Origin: Calocera cornea HHB12733 | Taxonomy: Eukaryota > Basidiomycota > Dacrymycetes > Dacrymycetales > Dacrymycetaceae | Direction: 5' to 3' | Assembly: GCA_001632435.1 (NCBI GenBank) | Contig: KV424114.1 | Coordinates: 1 to 46,922 of the forward strand | Length of the DNA: 46,922 nucleotides | In this document: positions 9,029 to 21,019 of the stretch, piece by piece | How positions within the stretch are numbered: the stretch's first letter is position 1 | Layout of the letters: each line of letters begins with the position of its first letter | Made by a program: the position numbers and the translations under genes | The notes under the pieces: model-generated | Database searches by the model: none | What the model was told of the DNA's origin: nothing | The model's input: only the letters and a program-made list of their open reading frames with translations

Positions 9029-10994
9029 TCAATGCTTCTTAACCTCGTACTTCTCCCACCCGACCTCCTCGAGCTTGGCGACCTTGCCCATGACCTCGAC
9101 CTCCATGTCCCGCATGTATTTCTCCATCTTCTGCAGTAGGCTCGGCATGCCCGCGCCGATTATCCGGATCGCGAGCAGCGCAGCGTTCGTCGAGTTGTTG
9201 ATCGCGACGGTCGCTACGGGGACCCCGCGCTGCGCCGTCTCATCAGCATACAGCTACTCCATGTCGAAGGAACGAGGTACGCACGGGCATCTGCACAATA
9301 CTCCACATCGAGTCGACGCCATCGAGCGCGCTGCCCCTAACCGGCACGCCCACCACTGGCAAGGGCGTCATAGCGGCCACCATCCCGGGGAGGTGCGCCG
9401 CCCCCCCAGCGCCGGCAATGACGACCCTGAGCCCCCTGCTCGCGGCGCCCCTCGCATACGCGGCCATGCGCTCCGCCGTCCGGTGCGCAGAGACGATGGT
9501 GAGCTCGTACGGGAGCGCGAAGTGGTCCAGGATACGCGCGGCGGGGAGCATCGTCGGCAGGTCCGAGTCGGAGCCCATGATTATGCCGACGAGCGGGTGG
9601 GGGCTGGAGAACCCCGGCTGTTGCGCAGGCGGCGCGTAGGCGTCGTTCTGCCGGTCGGGGGGGAGAGCGGCCAGCAGCGGGCGGAGGCGCGCGCGCACTT
9701 CCGCGTCGCTCTGTCCCACGACGGTAATATGCCCCATCTTCCGCCCCTTTCTGCTCTCGGCCTTCCCATACAGGTGCACCGTCGCGCCCTCCACGCCCAG
9801 CGCGGCGTCCACCAGCTGCCGGATCTCCGAGAAAGAGGACGAGAGGCCGAGGATGTTCAGCATCGCTGCGCTGGGAACCTTGAGCGCGGGGGAGCCGAGC
9901 GGGAGCCCGAGGATGGCCAGCAGGTGGTTCGTGTACTGCGAGGTGTTGCACGCTTCGATCGTGTAGTGCCCGCTGTTGTGCGGGCGCGGGGCGATCTCGT
10001 TCACGAGGATCTCGCCTGTATCGCTCCATTAGCCGAGCACGAGCAGGGAGGAACAGGGAGCAGGGAAAAGCACGCACCATCAGGCATCAAGAACATCTCG
10101 ACGCCAAAGACGCCTGCGCCCTCGAACGTCCGCACCGCGTCCTCCGCAACGCGCCTTGCGCGCTCTCCGACCTTCGGATCCGCGCTCCGGAGGGGGGCAA
10201 ACACGAGGTGGCACACGCTGTCCTTGTGCACCGTCTGCACGGCCGGGTAGCTGACCACTTCCCCCGAGAGGGAGCGGACAACCATGACTGCGATCTCCTG
10301 GGTGAAGGCGGCCCAGCGCTCGGCGTACAGCGGCCGGTCGCCCAGCGCGGTCAGCGCCTCCTGCGCCTGCCCAGCCGAGCGCAGGACAAAGTTCCCCCGC
10401 CCGTCATAGGCCAGCGTGCGGCTCTTGAGCATCAGCGGGGTGCCGAACGCCGCGCACACGCCCTCCACGGCCTGCACTGTCCGCTCCACCGCGGCGCTCT
10501 CTGCGACGGGCACGCCGTGCGCGATCAGGTGCAGCTTCTGCGCGTACTTGTCCTGGATGATCCGGATCGTGCTGGGCGCGGGGTGCACGGCCACGCCCGT
10601 CTCGCGCTGCGCTGCTTCGAGCGCGGAGACGTCCACGTGCTCGATCTCGACCGTGAGGACGTCACACTGGCGTGCGAGGGCGAGGATGTGCGCGGGCGAG
10701 GTGAAGGGGCCGTCGATGTGCCCCTGCGCTGTTGTAGCTGCTGCTGCTTGAGGTTGAGCTTGGGAGGAAGAAGCAGAGGGAGAGGGCGCGGGGTGGACGA
10801 CCTGCTTGGCGGGGGAGTGGCCGACGTCGAGGATGGAGATGGGGATTGTGAGGAGGGCAGCGGACTGTGCGAGCATGCGGCCGAGCTGTCCGCCGCCTGC
10901 GTTGCACATCACATGACGCGTCTGCTCAGCACTCTCCTGCTTTCCGAGGTATGGCAGGCTGCTCACCGAGTACACCCACGCGCTTGAACTCCAT
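9029..10994 (-). CDS. ADE2: Phosphoribosylaminoimidazole carboxylase (AIR carboxylase)
   Basis: Purine biosynthesis: converts AIR to CAIR. Exons 10967-10994, 10078-10896, 9285-10015 and 9029-9229 give 592 aa, normal for fungal ADE2. The first exon encodes only nine residues plus one base and splices to complete the N-terminal nucleotide-binding loop [12 protein letters not shown]. The ATP-grasp (PurK-like) domain follows, with [15 protein letters not shown] and the conserved [11 protein letters not shown]. The C-terminal PurE-like domain has [11 protein letters not shown] and SAHRTAER, and ends with [21 protein letters not shown] non-conserved Ala/Gln/Ser-rich insert (about residues 43-65) sits early in the PurK domain. 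The gene is divergent from PSO2/SNM1 across 226 bp, so they may share promoter elements. A long frame on the opposite strand is a shadow caused by high GC. Confidence 0.97.
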
Positions 10995-11220
10995 TATCCT
11001 CCTCTTGCCAAATTAGTTCAGTGAGAGCAGTAAGCGCTCGTCCGGTCGCGAACAAGGCGGGATTCAAGTCAGGGTCAACTTTTCGCACAGCCACTGATCA
11101 CTGATGGGCGCGGGTGAGGCGCGTCGGGTGTCTCGCGTGCACCAGCGCAAGAGTCACCTCCGCGCCTTCCTCCTCTCCCTCTTATACGTCTCCTTGTCCG
11201 CGGGCTGGAAGGCATGAGAG
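10995..11220. promoter_or_regulatory. Bidirectional promoter between ADE2 and PSO2/SNM1
   Basis: Only 226 bp separate the two divergent ATGs (10994 minus, 11221 plus), so both core promoters must lie here. A minus-strand CTAATTTGG element sits near 11010. No clear TATA box is seen on either side. Confidence 0.55.
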
Positions 11221-13957
11221 ATGGCCCCGGCGAAGAAACGGAAGATCGCCTCCTCCACCAGTGGGGGAAACACGCTGCTTTCTTATTTCGCTTCACCCAA
11301 CGGCAGCAACAGCAGCAGCACCCGAGGAGGAGCGGCACAGTCACCCTCCTCCCACTTCAAGAAGGTCAAGCTCGAGCGGCGGGAGGTCTCTGTCTCTCCC
11401 CTATCGCCATTGAGTGGGAAGGAGAACAGGCATCTGAACGCGGTCGCGGGTGGGAAAGAGAAGGGCACGCGGGAGGAGCCGATCGAGATCCCGGCGGATG
11501 ATGATGATGACGAAGAAGCGGTTGAGGTGCTCGTCAAGGGGGAGCGCGACGGTGCTCCGATGGACGCAGAGACGATCAACTGCGATGGCGAGCTCAATCC
11601 CGACCCCCCACCTCCTGAGCGCGCTTCAACAGCAGACCTCGTACCACCGCTCGACTGCACTCCGCCCCCAGCCCCAATACTTACAGCTCAAGCTCCCGGC
11701 CTCACACGAGCACCCTCATGTGTCCCCCAGCCAGGCGGCGCTTTTTTTACATTGCGAGACGCGCCAGATATGGAGATGGAGATGGAGATGGCATTCGAGC
11801 CTGGGGAGGGCGATGTGTGGGAGACGGGGGACGATGAGCTCGCCCCTGGGGAGGAGGGGACCGAGTTTGGGGGTGATGATGATCGCGCTGTGGAGGAGGA
11901 AGAAGATGGTGCGGAGGAGGGACCGGAGGAGACAGGCGAGCTCGGGCATCCTTCTGGAGCCGATGTGGATGGAAGGGGCGGCGAGGGAGGAGCAAGTGCG
12001 GAGGGGCTGGGATGCCCGATATGCGGGACGGTCATAGCGGACTTGGCCAAGCTGGTACGCGCTTGCTTTTTTGTGTACTCGGGGAGGTGGTTCGCTAAGG
12101 CATGTTGGAGGACAGCAACTGCACGTCAACGCCTGCCTCGACTCTCCCCCTGCGGCATCAGCATCAGCCGCAGCCTTAGCACCATCACCCACGCTCCCTG
12201 TACCGAGAGATCCGCGCTCCAAGCGCTCCCCCTCACCGCTCAAGCCCCTCTCCACCCCGAACTTCTCCCTTCCCACCCCTGCCCCCGCCCCTCCCCCCAA
12301 CCCAAGCGCCTTCAGCGTCCTCATGTCCCAAAACAAAGACACGCTCGCCTGGGCCCAGGCTGAGCTGGATGATGCGCGTGGGGGTGGGGTGAGGGGCACG
12401 GCGGGCAGGCGCAAGGCGCCGTTTTACAAGGTCTTGCAAGGGATGCCCGTCGCTGTGGACGCTTTCCGGTACGGGAGAATCCCGGGTGTTACCGCGTACT
12501 GCTTGACGTGAGTCTCTCCTCCCGGCCGTAGGAGCCCAAAGTGGGACAGGCGCTGATGCGACGCCGCTGGCTGCTGGTGGGACAGGCACGCGCACTCGGA
12601 CCACTACACGAACCTGTCCAGCAGCTGGAAGCACGGGCCGATCTACTGCTCGGAGACGACGGCGAACCTGATCAAGCTGAACCTGTCCGTGCCCGCGGAG
12701 TACGTCAAGCCGCTGCCGCTGAACACGCCCACGCTCCTGCCCAACACGGGCGACGTGCGCGTCACGCTGCTCGAGGCGAACCACTGCCCGGGGTCGGTGC
12801 TCTTCCTGTTCAGTGGAAGGCAGACGGTCAACGCGGGCGACTCGCCCATCCCGTCCCCCTTCGTCGGCTCGAAGCGCGCGTTCAGGTACCTCCACTGCGG
12901 CGACTTCCGCGCCTGCCCACGGCACGCCTTGCACCCCGAGGTCAGGGGAAAGCGCCTCGACCTGCTCTACCTCGATACGACGTACCTCAACCCGAAGTAC
13001 TGCTTCCCCCCGCAGCCGCAGGTCATCGACGCGTGTGCGGCGCTGGCGAGGAGGGTGGTGCTGGGTGCGGAGAAGGAGAAGGAGAAGGAGGAGTCCGGGG
13101 CGGGGGAGAGGAAGCAGGGAGTGGGGGTTGGGGTCATGCAGGCTATGCTTGGCGGGTGGTTCAAGCCCAAGCAGGAGGAGGTCAAGTGCGAAGAGGTGGT
13201 CAAGTCGGAGGAGGACGCAGAGTGCGAGCAAGCCAGCCCGGAGGCGCTCGTCAAGCCCGAGCCGGTGGACGCGACGTTCGAGGGGGCCATCCCCGCCGAG
13301 ACAGGAGAAGGCAAGCCGGCCGGGAAGGGCAAGACGCTCGTCGCTATCGGCACGTACTCGATCGGCAAGGAGCGGATCGTCAAAGCGATTGCCCAGGCGC
13401 TAGGGTCCAAGATCTACTGCGACGCGCGCAAGCGCGGCCTGCTCATGGCGCAGGACGATCCTGAGCTGCACTCAATGCTGACATCCGACCCGTACACATG
13501 CCAGGTGCACCTCCTGCCCTTGCAGAACATCAGTGTCGAGCGGATGCAGGACTACCTCGCGCACTTCAAGGGCCTGTTCGACCGCGTGCTCGGCTTCCGC
13601 CCGACCGGGTGGACGTACGTGCCCCCCGCGGGGACGGACACGATGCCCGACGTTTCGCGGGTGATTGTGCGCGACCAGCGGCGCGTATTCGACGAGACGG
13701 GGCTCAAGCCCATGCGCGGCGCGAGCATGCAGTACATGCTCTATGGCGTGCCGTACTCGGAGCACAGCAGCTTCTTTGAGCTCACGTGCTTTGCCCTCAG
13801 CGTCGATGTGGGGAAGATCATCGCCACCGTCAATGTCGGCAGCGCGAGCAGCAGGGGCAAGATGAACAAGTGGTTCGAGAAGTGGGAGGCGGAGCGGAAG
13901 AGACGGAGGAACGCGGGGGAGACAATCGTCAATTACCGGACTATCGATTATTGGTGA
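11221..13957 (+). CDS. PSO2: DNA interstrand cross-link repair nuclease, PSO2/SNM1 family
   Basis: 5'-3' exonuclease of the metallo-beta-lactamase/beta-CASP class, acting in the nucleus on interstrand cross-links. Exons 11221-12054, 12116-12507 and 12586-13957 give 865 aa. An N-terminal nuclear localisation signal (APAKKRKIAS) is followed by a long acidic disordered region with DDDDDEE and MEMEMEM runs. A UBZ4-type zinc finger (C265-x2-C268-x12-H281-x3-C285) is completed across intron 1. The catalytic motif 2, HAHSDH (410-415), is assembled across intron 2. LLEANHCPGS, the HCGDFR element and a beta-CASP region with the C-terminal SEHSSFFEL follow. A Lys/Glu-rich insert (about 13060-13320) interrupts the beta-CASP region. 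The gene ends with YRTIDYW. It is divergent from ADE2. Confidence 0.95.
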
Positions 13958-14103
13958 TGTGTATTGTACGATATTGTCCTTGCCATAGCATGTGTCTGAT
14001 CCAAACAGTGTCCAACAACGGAACGATGTTCTCTTCCACCATCTCGAGCGAACTGCCGCGTTCTTGCGGGGTGGTGCAAAAGCGGCAAGTCCAGTCCCAA
14101 CAC

Positions 14104-15084
14104 TCATGCAGCCCACGGCCGGTGATTCACCAGCAAGCTCGGTGCTTCACATCCATCACGCCCTTCGCTGACTTGATAAGGCTCGCGGCACCGGGATACG
14201 ACGCATGCGGACGATCGACACTCGACTGTTGCCGCGTGCGAAATCTCTGTGCAGTCTTGTCCGGACATCCACCTGTCGCCCGGAGGAAGCAATGCTGCTG
14301 GGGGAGGGTATTTACAGCCGCCGCCTGACCGCCAAAGGTCAGCATGGTACCAACCGAATACCTTGACGAACTCACAGCTGTCCAACGCGCGGGTGGTGTC
14401 GACGCACTCCCATCCATCTGACTGCCCTGGCATATCGCATGCTGTTTCAACCGCTCTACATCCGCTCTCTCCCGCACTGATTGCTCTTTTGCGCATGCTC
14501 GGTGGCAGGGCACATATGCCAGTGGCTCCAACCGCATTGGGCGGCAGGCACACGCACTGGTCGCCAACCGCCGACAAACCATCCGTGCAGGTGAACGAGC
14601 ATGGCTGGTCGTTTATGCAAGCTGGTATCGCTTTGTCGGGGAACGTGCAGATGTCGATGGCGCCGGGTCCGTTACTGATCTGGTGGAGCGTGCGCTGTGC
14701 CAGTTGGTTCAAGAAGTGTGCGGATCACGCACAACGTTTATGAGGGCCTCCGTGACCGCTACTTGGCCTGCCGCTGCTATTAATTGCCCAGTCGTGAAGT
14801 CACTCTCCTCGAAGCTTGGAATCTGAGAGAGACACAGGCACCCCGAGATGCCCTCCGCGAATGTTACATTTGTCCCGGGTACTGTCACTCTGAGAGCTGC
14901 ATAAGAGAACCAACCGCTGCATGGCAGTTTCAACGTGTGGGGTCAGCTGAGCGGGAAGGGCATGGGCGGAGAAGCATCACAAACCATGTGTCCGTAGTAG
15001 TCTGCCGCCAAAAATCCGTGGAGAGCCCTTTGCTGGGATGGTGAGTGCCGCGACGGCGAGCAAGTGAGCATAGTGGAGCTTCGT
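14104..15084 (-). CDS. CPL1-like secreted cysteine-rich protein, N-terminus apparently damaged
   Basis: Tandem paralogue of the gene at 15676-16667, with the same exon pattern: exons about 14985-15084, 14733-14916, 14376-14679 and 14104-14324. Exon 2 is 184 nt in both copies and the downstream intron phases match. The C-terminal domain has the CPL1 signature: a Cys-rich run, then RALDSCGGC (completed across the last intron), then SGQDCTEI and paired cysteines to the end. CPL1-type proteins are secreted; the founding Cryptococcus protein modulates host macrophages. The first exon encodes a signal-peptide-like stretch (LLAVAALTIPA), but I find no in-frame ATG: the codon at 15082-15084 is ACG in a CCCACC context. 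The phase-2 donor conserved in the sister gene would also need a frame change, although a donor 5 nt further on would restore frame. It could be functional or decaying. A TATAAA lies at 15201-15206. Confidence 0.6.
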
Positions 15085-15675
15085 GGTGGGCAGGGCGGCT
15101 TGAATTTGTTGACCCCGCGCGAGCTTATTAGTACGTCTCCTCCAGGCACGATTCGATCACTTAGCCGAGCCGGTACGCTCTTGCGGCTGCTTCCATTAAG
15201 TTTATACCTCGTTTGCTCTGCTCGAGAAGAACCAAAATTACATGGAGACGCAATCTCTTCACCCCTCCTGCAAAGCCCGGGGCCCGGATCTCGGAGATAA
15301 GAATCGTCCACTGGAATCTGGACTGCCGGCGGCAGCTTTATGGGCCGTCCACGGCGCAACACGGTCCTTCGGAACAGCCCGCCCGACGTCTTCGAGCGCC
15401 GCCGACTGACTCTCCACTGTGTGAAACATTTCATCTCCATCTTCAACAGAAAAAATGCCAGAAAGTGAAGCCAGAGCATTATGTTTATCAAAAATGTACG
15501 TATCCAAATCTCCAATCTTGGTACCCTCACGGGCGGTCATTCCCAACCACACCGGTCTTTCACACGCCAAACTTCTGCCCCATTGCTCCACCGCGGGCCC
15601 ATGATGAAGCGCGATCTACTTCGCAATTCACCACGTACTGCACCTGTGGCAAGGAGCAGTCCATGCTCTCACAAT
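15085..15675. other. Upstream region of the 14104-15084 gene, downstream of its tandem copy
   Basis: About 590 bp. The minus strand carries TATAAA at 15201-15206, about 117 bp upstream of the putative ACG start. No other gene is seen. Confidence 0.5.
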
Positions 15676-16667
15676 TCAAGCACGGTGGTTCTCCAGCAAT
15701 GGTGGGATCTCGCAAACTGAACGGTCTGCGCTCACGCGATACGGCTTGCGACATTGGTGAACCACACATTTCGACATTCGGCATTCAACCGCGAGGACGT
15801 GGGGGATGTCCGTGCAGTCCTGCCCGAACATCCACCCGTGCGGAGAGAGAAGCATCTCTGGAGGCGAGAAAAGACAGCCCCCGCCTGATCCGGCTTCTTT
15901 CAATACAGTCTGGATAGAACATGAGCGATATAGACTCACAGCTGTCCAAGGCACGGCTCGTATCGACGCACTCCCAGGCATCCGGCTGGCCTGGAACGCC
16001 ACACGCCCTCTCACGTCGGCTACAACCGCTCATTCCCGTGCCGAACGACCGCTTGCGCATCGTACTTTGCATGACGCATTGGCCGCCTGCTACCGTCTTG
16101 GGTAGCTCGCAGACGCAGTCGGTGCCGTCCTCGCTCAGGGTGAACCCGTTCGTACAGCTGAATGAACATGGGTCGCTGGATAAGCACTGGGGCGAGGCAT
16201 TCGCCGGATAGACGCACACGCTCCCGTGAGCGTTCACCTGGTTAGAGTGTCAGTTTCAAGGTCATTCGGACAGAGAGTTGTGAGGTCGTACCAGTGCTGT
16301 GAGTGCCGCAGTCGTGGTGGGTTCATCTGACACAGCAATGGCTGCCTGGGCCACAATATTCGTTTGTTCGAAGTTCAGAATTCCGGACAGGCACAAGCAA
16401 GCGTTGATGATTCCTATTGTGACGGGGCCCGCTCCAGAAATTGTGACGGCAAGACGTTGATTCACGAGGTTTGCACTGCAAAATGGATCGGGGAGATGTG
16501 TCAGTTAAGGGCAAGTACGTAGAAGACGCACGACTGCATACATACCATACATCCTGAGTTAACTGGCGTTGAGCTAGCCGTGAAGTACGAGCGTTTGCCG
16601 CCAGACTGAACGCAGCAAACGTGAAGAACGCTGTGCCAAAGTGCATGGCACCGAGCAACAGTCTCAT
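15676..16667 (-). CDS. CPL1-like secreted cysteine-rich protein
   Basis: Predicted 270 aa from exons 16546-16667, 16292-16475, 15940-16237 and 15676-15884 (introns 53-70 bp, phases 2, 0 and 1). The ATG at 16667 opens a signal peptide with hydrophobic core TAFFTFAAFSLAANA. A helical N-terminal region follows (GIINACLCLSG), then a cysteine-rich segment with CSFSCTNGF and CVCELP. The CPL1-like C-terminal domain has a basic linker MRKRS, RALDSCGGC across intron 3, then QDCTDIPHV and a terminal run of paired Cys. The family is secreted and common in basidiomycetes; the Cryptococcus member is an immune-modulating effector, but many members are in non-pathogens, so no host role can be assumed. It arose by tandem duplication with the gene at 14104-15084. 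Confidence 0.85.
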
Positions 16668-17823
16668 GAGATCTCAACCACAGACGATCGCCGAGATACA
16701 AGCTGCTCTGAGTGGCACCAGCTGTTTATGGCGTTCTTGAGGGCAGAAGTATGATTTGCGTATGCTTCCATCGCGGAAATCAAGAAACGGTGTGCCGCTC
16801 GGCAGCCGCATAGTGTTCATATAGTATGCCGGTGCAGCTTGGCACCGGCAGCCGGAAGGGGTCGTTAATTTGGCTGGGTGCCAGGGCAGCCAATTATCAC
16901 TACTACTAGGACCCTGACGAGAGTCTTCAAATCATTTAGTTAAGTTACTGTAGTTATGGATCCCTGACAGCTTCCGAAACAGTGATCAGTATTCAAAAGA
17001 TCGATCTGCAACATGCTCCAGCAACGTCCGAAACGTCTCGCACCTTGGGATGCCCTATCATCTCGACAGACGTAACGACGTTCAACATGCTGGTAACTAC
17101 TTACCTGGTGTGTATGCCGACCTACCCGTGCAACCCATTGGAACCTTGAGGTAGAGCACCTTCCATACTCCCCTGCCGCTGCATACTCTGTACTCACCGA
17201 AACCTTGTATTTCAAGTCGCCCGCGTTGGGACGAGATCCGTATATCCTTGTTGGGATCAAAGCTCCACTGTTGCTCTTGAGATGCCTCCACGGCGAGGGA
17301 AGATGACTCGGACAGGCGCACCCGCCCTTGTTGACTGTTTGCCGGCGGGCAAACGAGGTGAGGTCAGTGCCAGTAACGGTCGGATGACTACAACACAGAT
17401 TGGTTTGGACTGCTGCTTTTCGGATCCATGTTGGACGCGGAGGAAGGAGCAGCTTAGCCCGAGATGTGGTCGTTGAATACGGAAGGGTGTAGGAACGAGC
17501 ATGTGTGCGACCAGGGGACCGCTTCAAAATACATTCTTCTGCTGATGATGATGGAAAGACTTAGAAGATCGAGCCAGCCAAACAAGGCACGCGAAGGGAC
17601 ACATGATAAGAGTCACGTCTGATTGTATTGAAAATTATACAGTGTAACGCGGAACATGATTCAAGCTATATATCGCCGGAGCGCATTCCAGTTTTGGAGC
17701 CAGGGTATCGCAATGAGAAGGAGGGTCAGTTGTCGCAATATACAGTTGAGCGTGTGCACGCAGGTCGGACTGCGAAGGCTGGCGTATGGCTTGAACCACA
17801 TCATACGCATATGGGTCTCTTTG
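16668..17823. other. Intergenic, with one doubtful minus-strand ORF
   Basis: Includes the upstream region of the CPL1-like gene and a GCCGGTGC/GCACCGGC inverted repeat near 16829-16850. Between 17097 and 17321 a minus-strand frame without an ATG reads SQEQQWSFDPNKDIRI. This resembles one QxW repeat of a ricin-B-type beta-trefoil lectin, but no full gene could be assembled around it. GTTTGCC and GGCAAAC form a small inverted repeat near 17337-17354. Confidence 0.35.
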
Positions 17824-20800
17824 TCATGATGCCAGGGGAAGAGCTGCTAGGGTTAGTGTGGCCAACGACGAGATTCGGATGAATGGATGATCCAGCCGAA
17901 CTTTCGAGAGCGCCTGCTCGAACTGTTGTTGAGATGCTGACGGGTATAAAGACGCCATAAGCGCAGCCAGAGAAGAGTCTACGAGAGCATTGTGGTGAGC
18001 GAAGATCTGCAGAAGGCTTCGAAGACTTACGAGAGAAAAGCCAATCCTTCGTATGAGTGTCCGGACAGGCATCATCGCGGCATCGTCCACCACTCGTCTC
18101 GAATTGACAGAGCCTTGCCGAAGGATTGAGCTCGGAAGCGGCAGCTGCGGCTTCCTTTCTGATAGACCAAAGTGCCGGGGCATTGTTTGAAGGCATCGAG
18201 GAGATAGCCTGGATATCAGTCCCAGAGATATGAGGTGGAGAATGAGAGCGAAGTAGAGGATATTCATCGAAGACGGAGACATAAGGCTTGAAAAACCTGT
18301 AGGTCCGCTGACACCGCGAAAGCAAAGATAGCGATAAGTTGAGGGTCCGTTGAGGCGGCGCAAGATGCTGGAAGTATTTCATCCCTTGCCAGGCTAGACA
18401 CTTACCTGAGGCATCTGTTCGACCACTTGCATGGCATCCTGGCTAATCTGTAACATCATAGTAACCCATGATGAGCAATACTTACGAAGAAGCAAGACAC
18501 TATGATGCTTGCCGTCGATTCTTGCATGTACTCGGCCACTGAGAACTAAGATCAGGTGCAAGGCACAACAATGGGTGAAGTACCTACTGCTTTCACTATG
18601 TTGGGCACCCTCGAGACCTACAACGTCAGATATGGAAACAATCTCCAACGAGCTGAACAGCGTTCAACACACCCTTGAGAGGTGCGTCCACCATTACAGT
18701 CAGATCTGATCAGCCTATGAGAAAGTAGGAGATAAAGAAGGACTGAAACACGTCACCCTGTGCATCGGGCCCCACCGGTCTGGCCTCTTCTACCGCACTG
18801 CCATGCAAGATATCTAGTAGACGTTCAGACGCAGCATCCTTCATCTCGATATCGGGGTTTGAAGACCCAGGTTGAGCTAACTCCATAGTTCCTGCAGATG
18901 GGCCCGTGCTTCCAGTGGTGGTTTTGATCACCGCCGGAGTTTGCGCTGCAGGTCTGTCGAGACCGGAGTCCATGGCGTCGAATGACAATGGAGTTGATCG
19001 CCCGCTCGTAACTGCACTTTTCGCCAATGCTCCCTTCCGCGCTTTTTCTTCAAGTCGAGCCATGATCCGCGCGTACTTTGCTTGTTCCGCTTCGATTTCT
19101 GCCAGCCGCCGTTGCGCCGCAATCCTGGCGGCTTCGGCTTCTGCGTGAGCAGCAGCTAACTCTGCTTGTACGACGGACGAAGAAGGGAGAGGAGGGACTT
19201 CAGGAGACCTCGACGCTGAAGGATCTTCGTCGTCGACGTCGTCATCTTCAGAGTCGGATATATCGATAACGAGAGGGCGGAACTCTTCATGCCGGTGGTG
19301 GTGGTAGCTTCTCCGGAAGGAATTATAGGCACGGGTCAGAACCGGCGCCTGCTCAGGGCGCGACAACGGCTGAGCATCGAGATCCGCTACGACAGCTCTT
19401 CCATTCGGCCGCTCGGGCAGGATAGTTGCTATCGGAAGCACGGGAGTTACATCACCGGGGGTTGTGAAGACAGACGTGGATTCGGAGGCTGTAGCGGTCA
19501 GCGGAGGAGCCAGTCCGAGGTCTCCATTGGTAAATGGTGCTTCGTCGGACGTTGGTGTCGGGGCGGTCGGTGTCGCGAGTATTGGCTCTGGTAAAGACTC
19601 TTCTTCCACATCCATATCGTCTGCCTCGTCGTCCGCAGCAAACATAGCATTTTCGATCTCCTGCTCATCAGCCAAGTCCATGTCGTAGGTGTAATTGGTG
19701 AGGGCTGGCGACGGTACAATTGGCCCTTCACCAGTTTCAACCTGCAGTGTCGGTTTCTCGTCCTCGAGTTTGACCGTCAACTTGCTGTCCTCCACTTTAA
19801 CAGTCGGCTCGTAGTCCTCCACCTTCATGTCCGGCACGTCCACATCCACCTCCGCCAGCAGAGCATCGAAGTCCTCCAGGAAGTTACCGACTGCTCCAGG
19901 TCTCTCGGTCGCAGCGGCATCTGATGACTCAGCAGCCGGAGGCGCCGCCAACCTAGCAGCTGCCGCAGCCTTCTCTGCCTTGAGCTTCTTCGTCGCGAGC
20001 GCGGCTCTACGTGCGAATTCTTCTTTCTGGCGCAGTCTGTCCATATCGGTATTGGATGGTTGAACCGCTAGAGTTTCCTGGGTCGGCGTGGTAGATGCAC
20101 TTGCAGTAAGTCCGGGGATACCCGCGAAGGGAGAGTCCGCAAAGCTAGTCGTCCATGCGGGTATGCCGAACGCGTTCAGCATAGGCGTACCGTTCGGATT
20201 GAGCATCTGTCCAGGTATGTCGGAATTCGAGAATGGGATGGGGATAGGGATCTGCGGTTGTTGGGAGGACGCGGGCGGAGCGGTGGGTCTAGCGGTGGGG
20301 GTGAAGAACGAAGGTGGCACCGGTACGTTCAGGAGGGGAAGTGCGTGCTGAATAAACTCGCGAGAGATGCCGTTGCTCAGAAACGCGTCGGCTGTGACTC
20401 CTGCACCGACGAGCGGCGGCACCAATCGCTGCACCTCTTCGAGCTCAGCCGCGGTCCACGGTGCTCCAGATAGGATTTCGGGAATCGATTGAAGGGCGGG
20501 GTGGGCTTGCATGCTTGCGAACGAAGGTGTCACGGGCGAGGCTGAGATCGTCGACGAGGCGGACAGAGGAGCGGTACTAGCCAGAGCCGGCAGCGCAGCA
20601 GAGATAATACCCGGATGCTCTTCGGCCTGAGCATCGCGGCCGCCCCGAGGCACAGGAACCGACCGCATCAAGTGCCTCGGGAGGGGTGCGTTCATCCGCG
20701 GTGCCTTGGCAGGCGGCGGCTCGTCCTCGTCACTGATCTCGCCCTCTTCGCGCTCTGCCCTGCTCCTTTTCACATCTCGAGGGAGATCGTCACTTGCACG

Positions 20801-21019
20801 AGGGGTAGGTGCTGTAGGGGTTGGATCGACTGCAGTCGGTGTGTTCGGCACGACAGCAGGAGCAGGAACAGGCGGCGCCGCTACAGGCGTTGACACTTCG
20901 ACAGCTTGCGCTTTCTTGCGTCTAGACTGTAGCGCTGCCTGCCGTAGAGCATCCAGAGGGTTTACCGACAATGGCGAGGGTGGTGGTGGGAGGGACATTG
21001 CAGATGATATCGATGTCAT
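17824..21019 (-). CDS. Red1/ZFC3H1-type zinc-finger protein (nuclear RNA surveillance)
   Basis: About 950 aa from the ATG at 21019. Exon 1 (to about 18757) encodes a long disordered, Pro/Ala/Glu-rich region. It opens with a PLDALRQAALQSRRKKAQ helix and contains RDVKRSRAEREEGEISDEDE and a late coiled coil (AELAAAHAEAEAARIAAQRR). Small exons then read VSRVPNIVKAV, AEYMQESTASIIVSCFF and ISQDAMQVVEQMPQ. The exon at about 18010-18315 holds FKPYVSVFDEYPLLRS and a C-x8-C-x4-C-x3-H finger (CQFETSGGR, CRDDA, CPDTH), the zf-C3H1 domain of Red1 and ZFC3H1. The C-terminal exon ends at the TGA at 17824. In fission yeast Red1 is the scaffold of the Mtl1-Red1 complex that feeds meiotic and cryptic transcripts to the exosome; I infer the same class here. 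The splice pattern between about 18660 and 18757 is not resolved. Confidence 0.8.

Noticed and set aside
9024..10250. 408-codon plus-strand frame opposite ADE2
   Set aside because: Opposite-strand shadow of GC-rich ADE2 exons; Arg/His/Gly-rich, no domain, and ADE2 is certain.
12233..13231. 332-codon minus-strand frame opposite PSO2/SNM1
   Set aside because: Leu/Arg/Val-rich reverse frame of the nuclease domain; no start context or splice logic.
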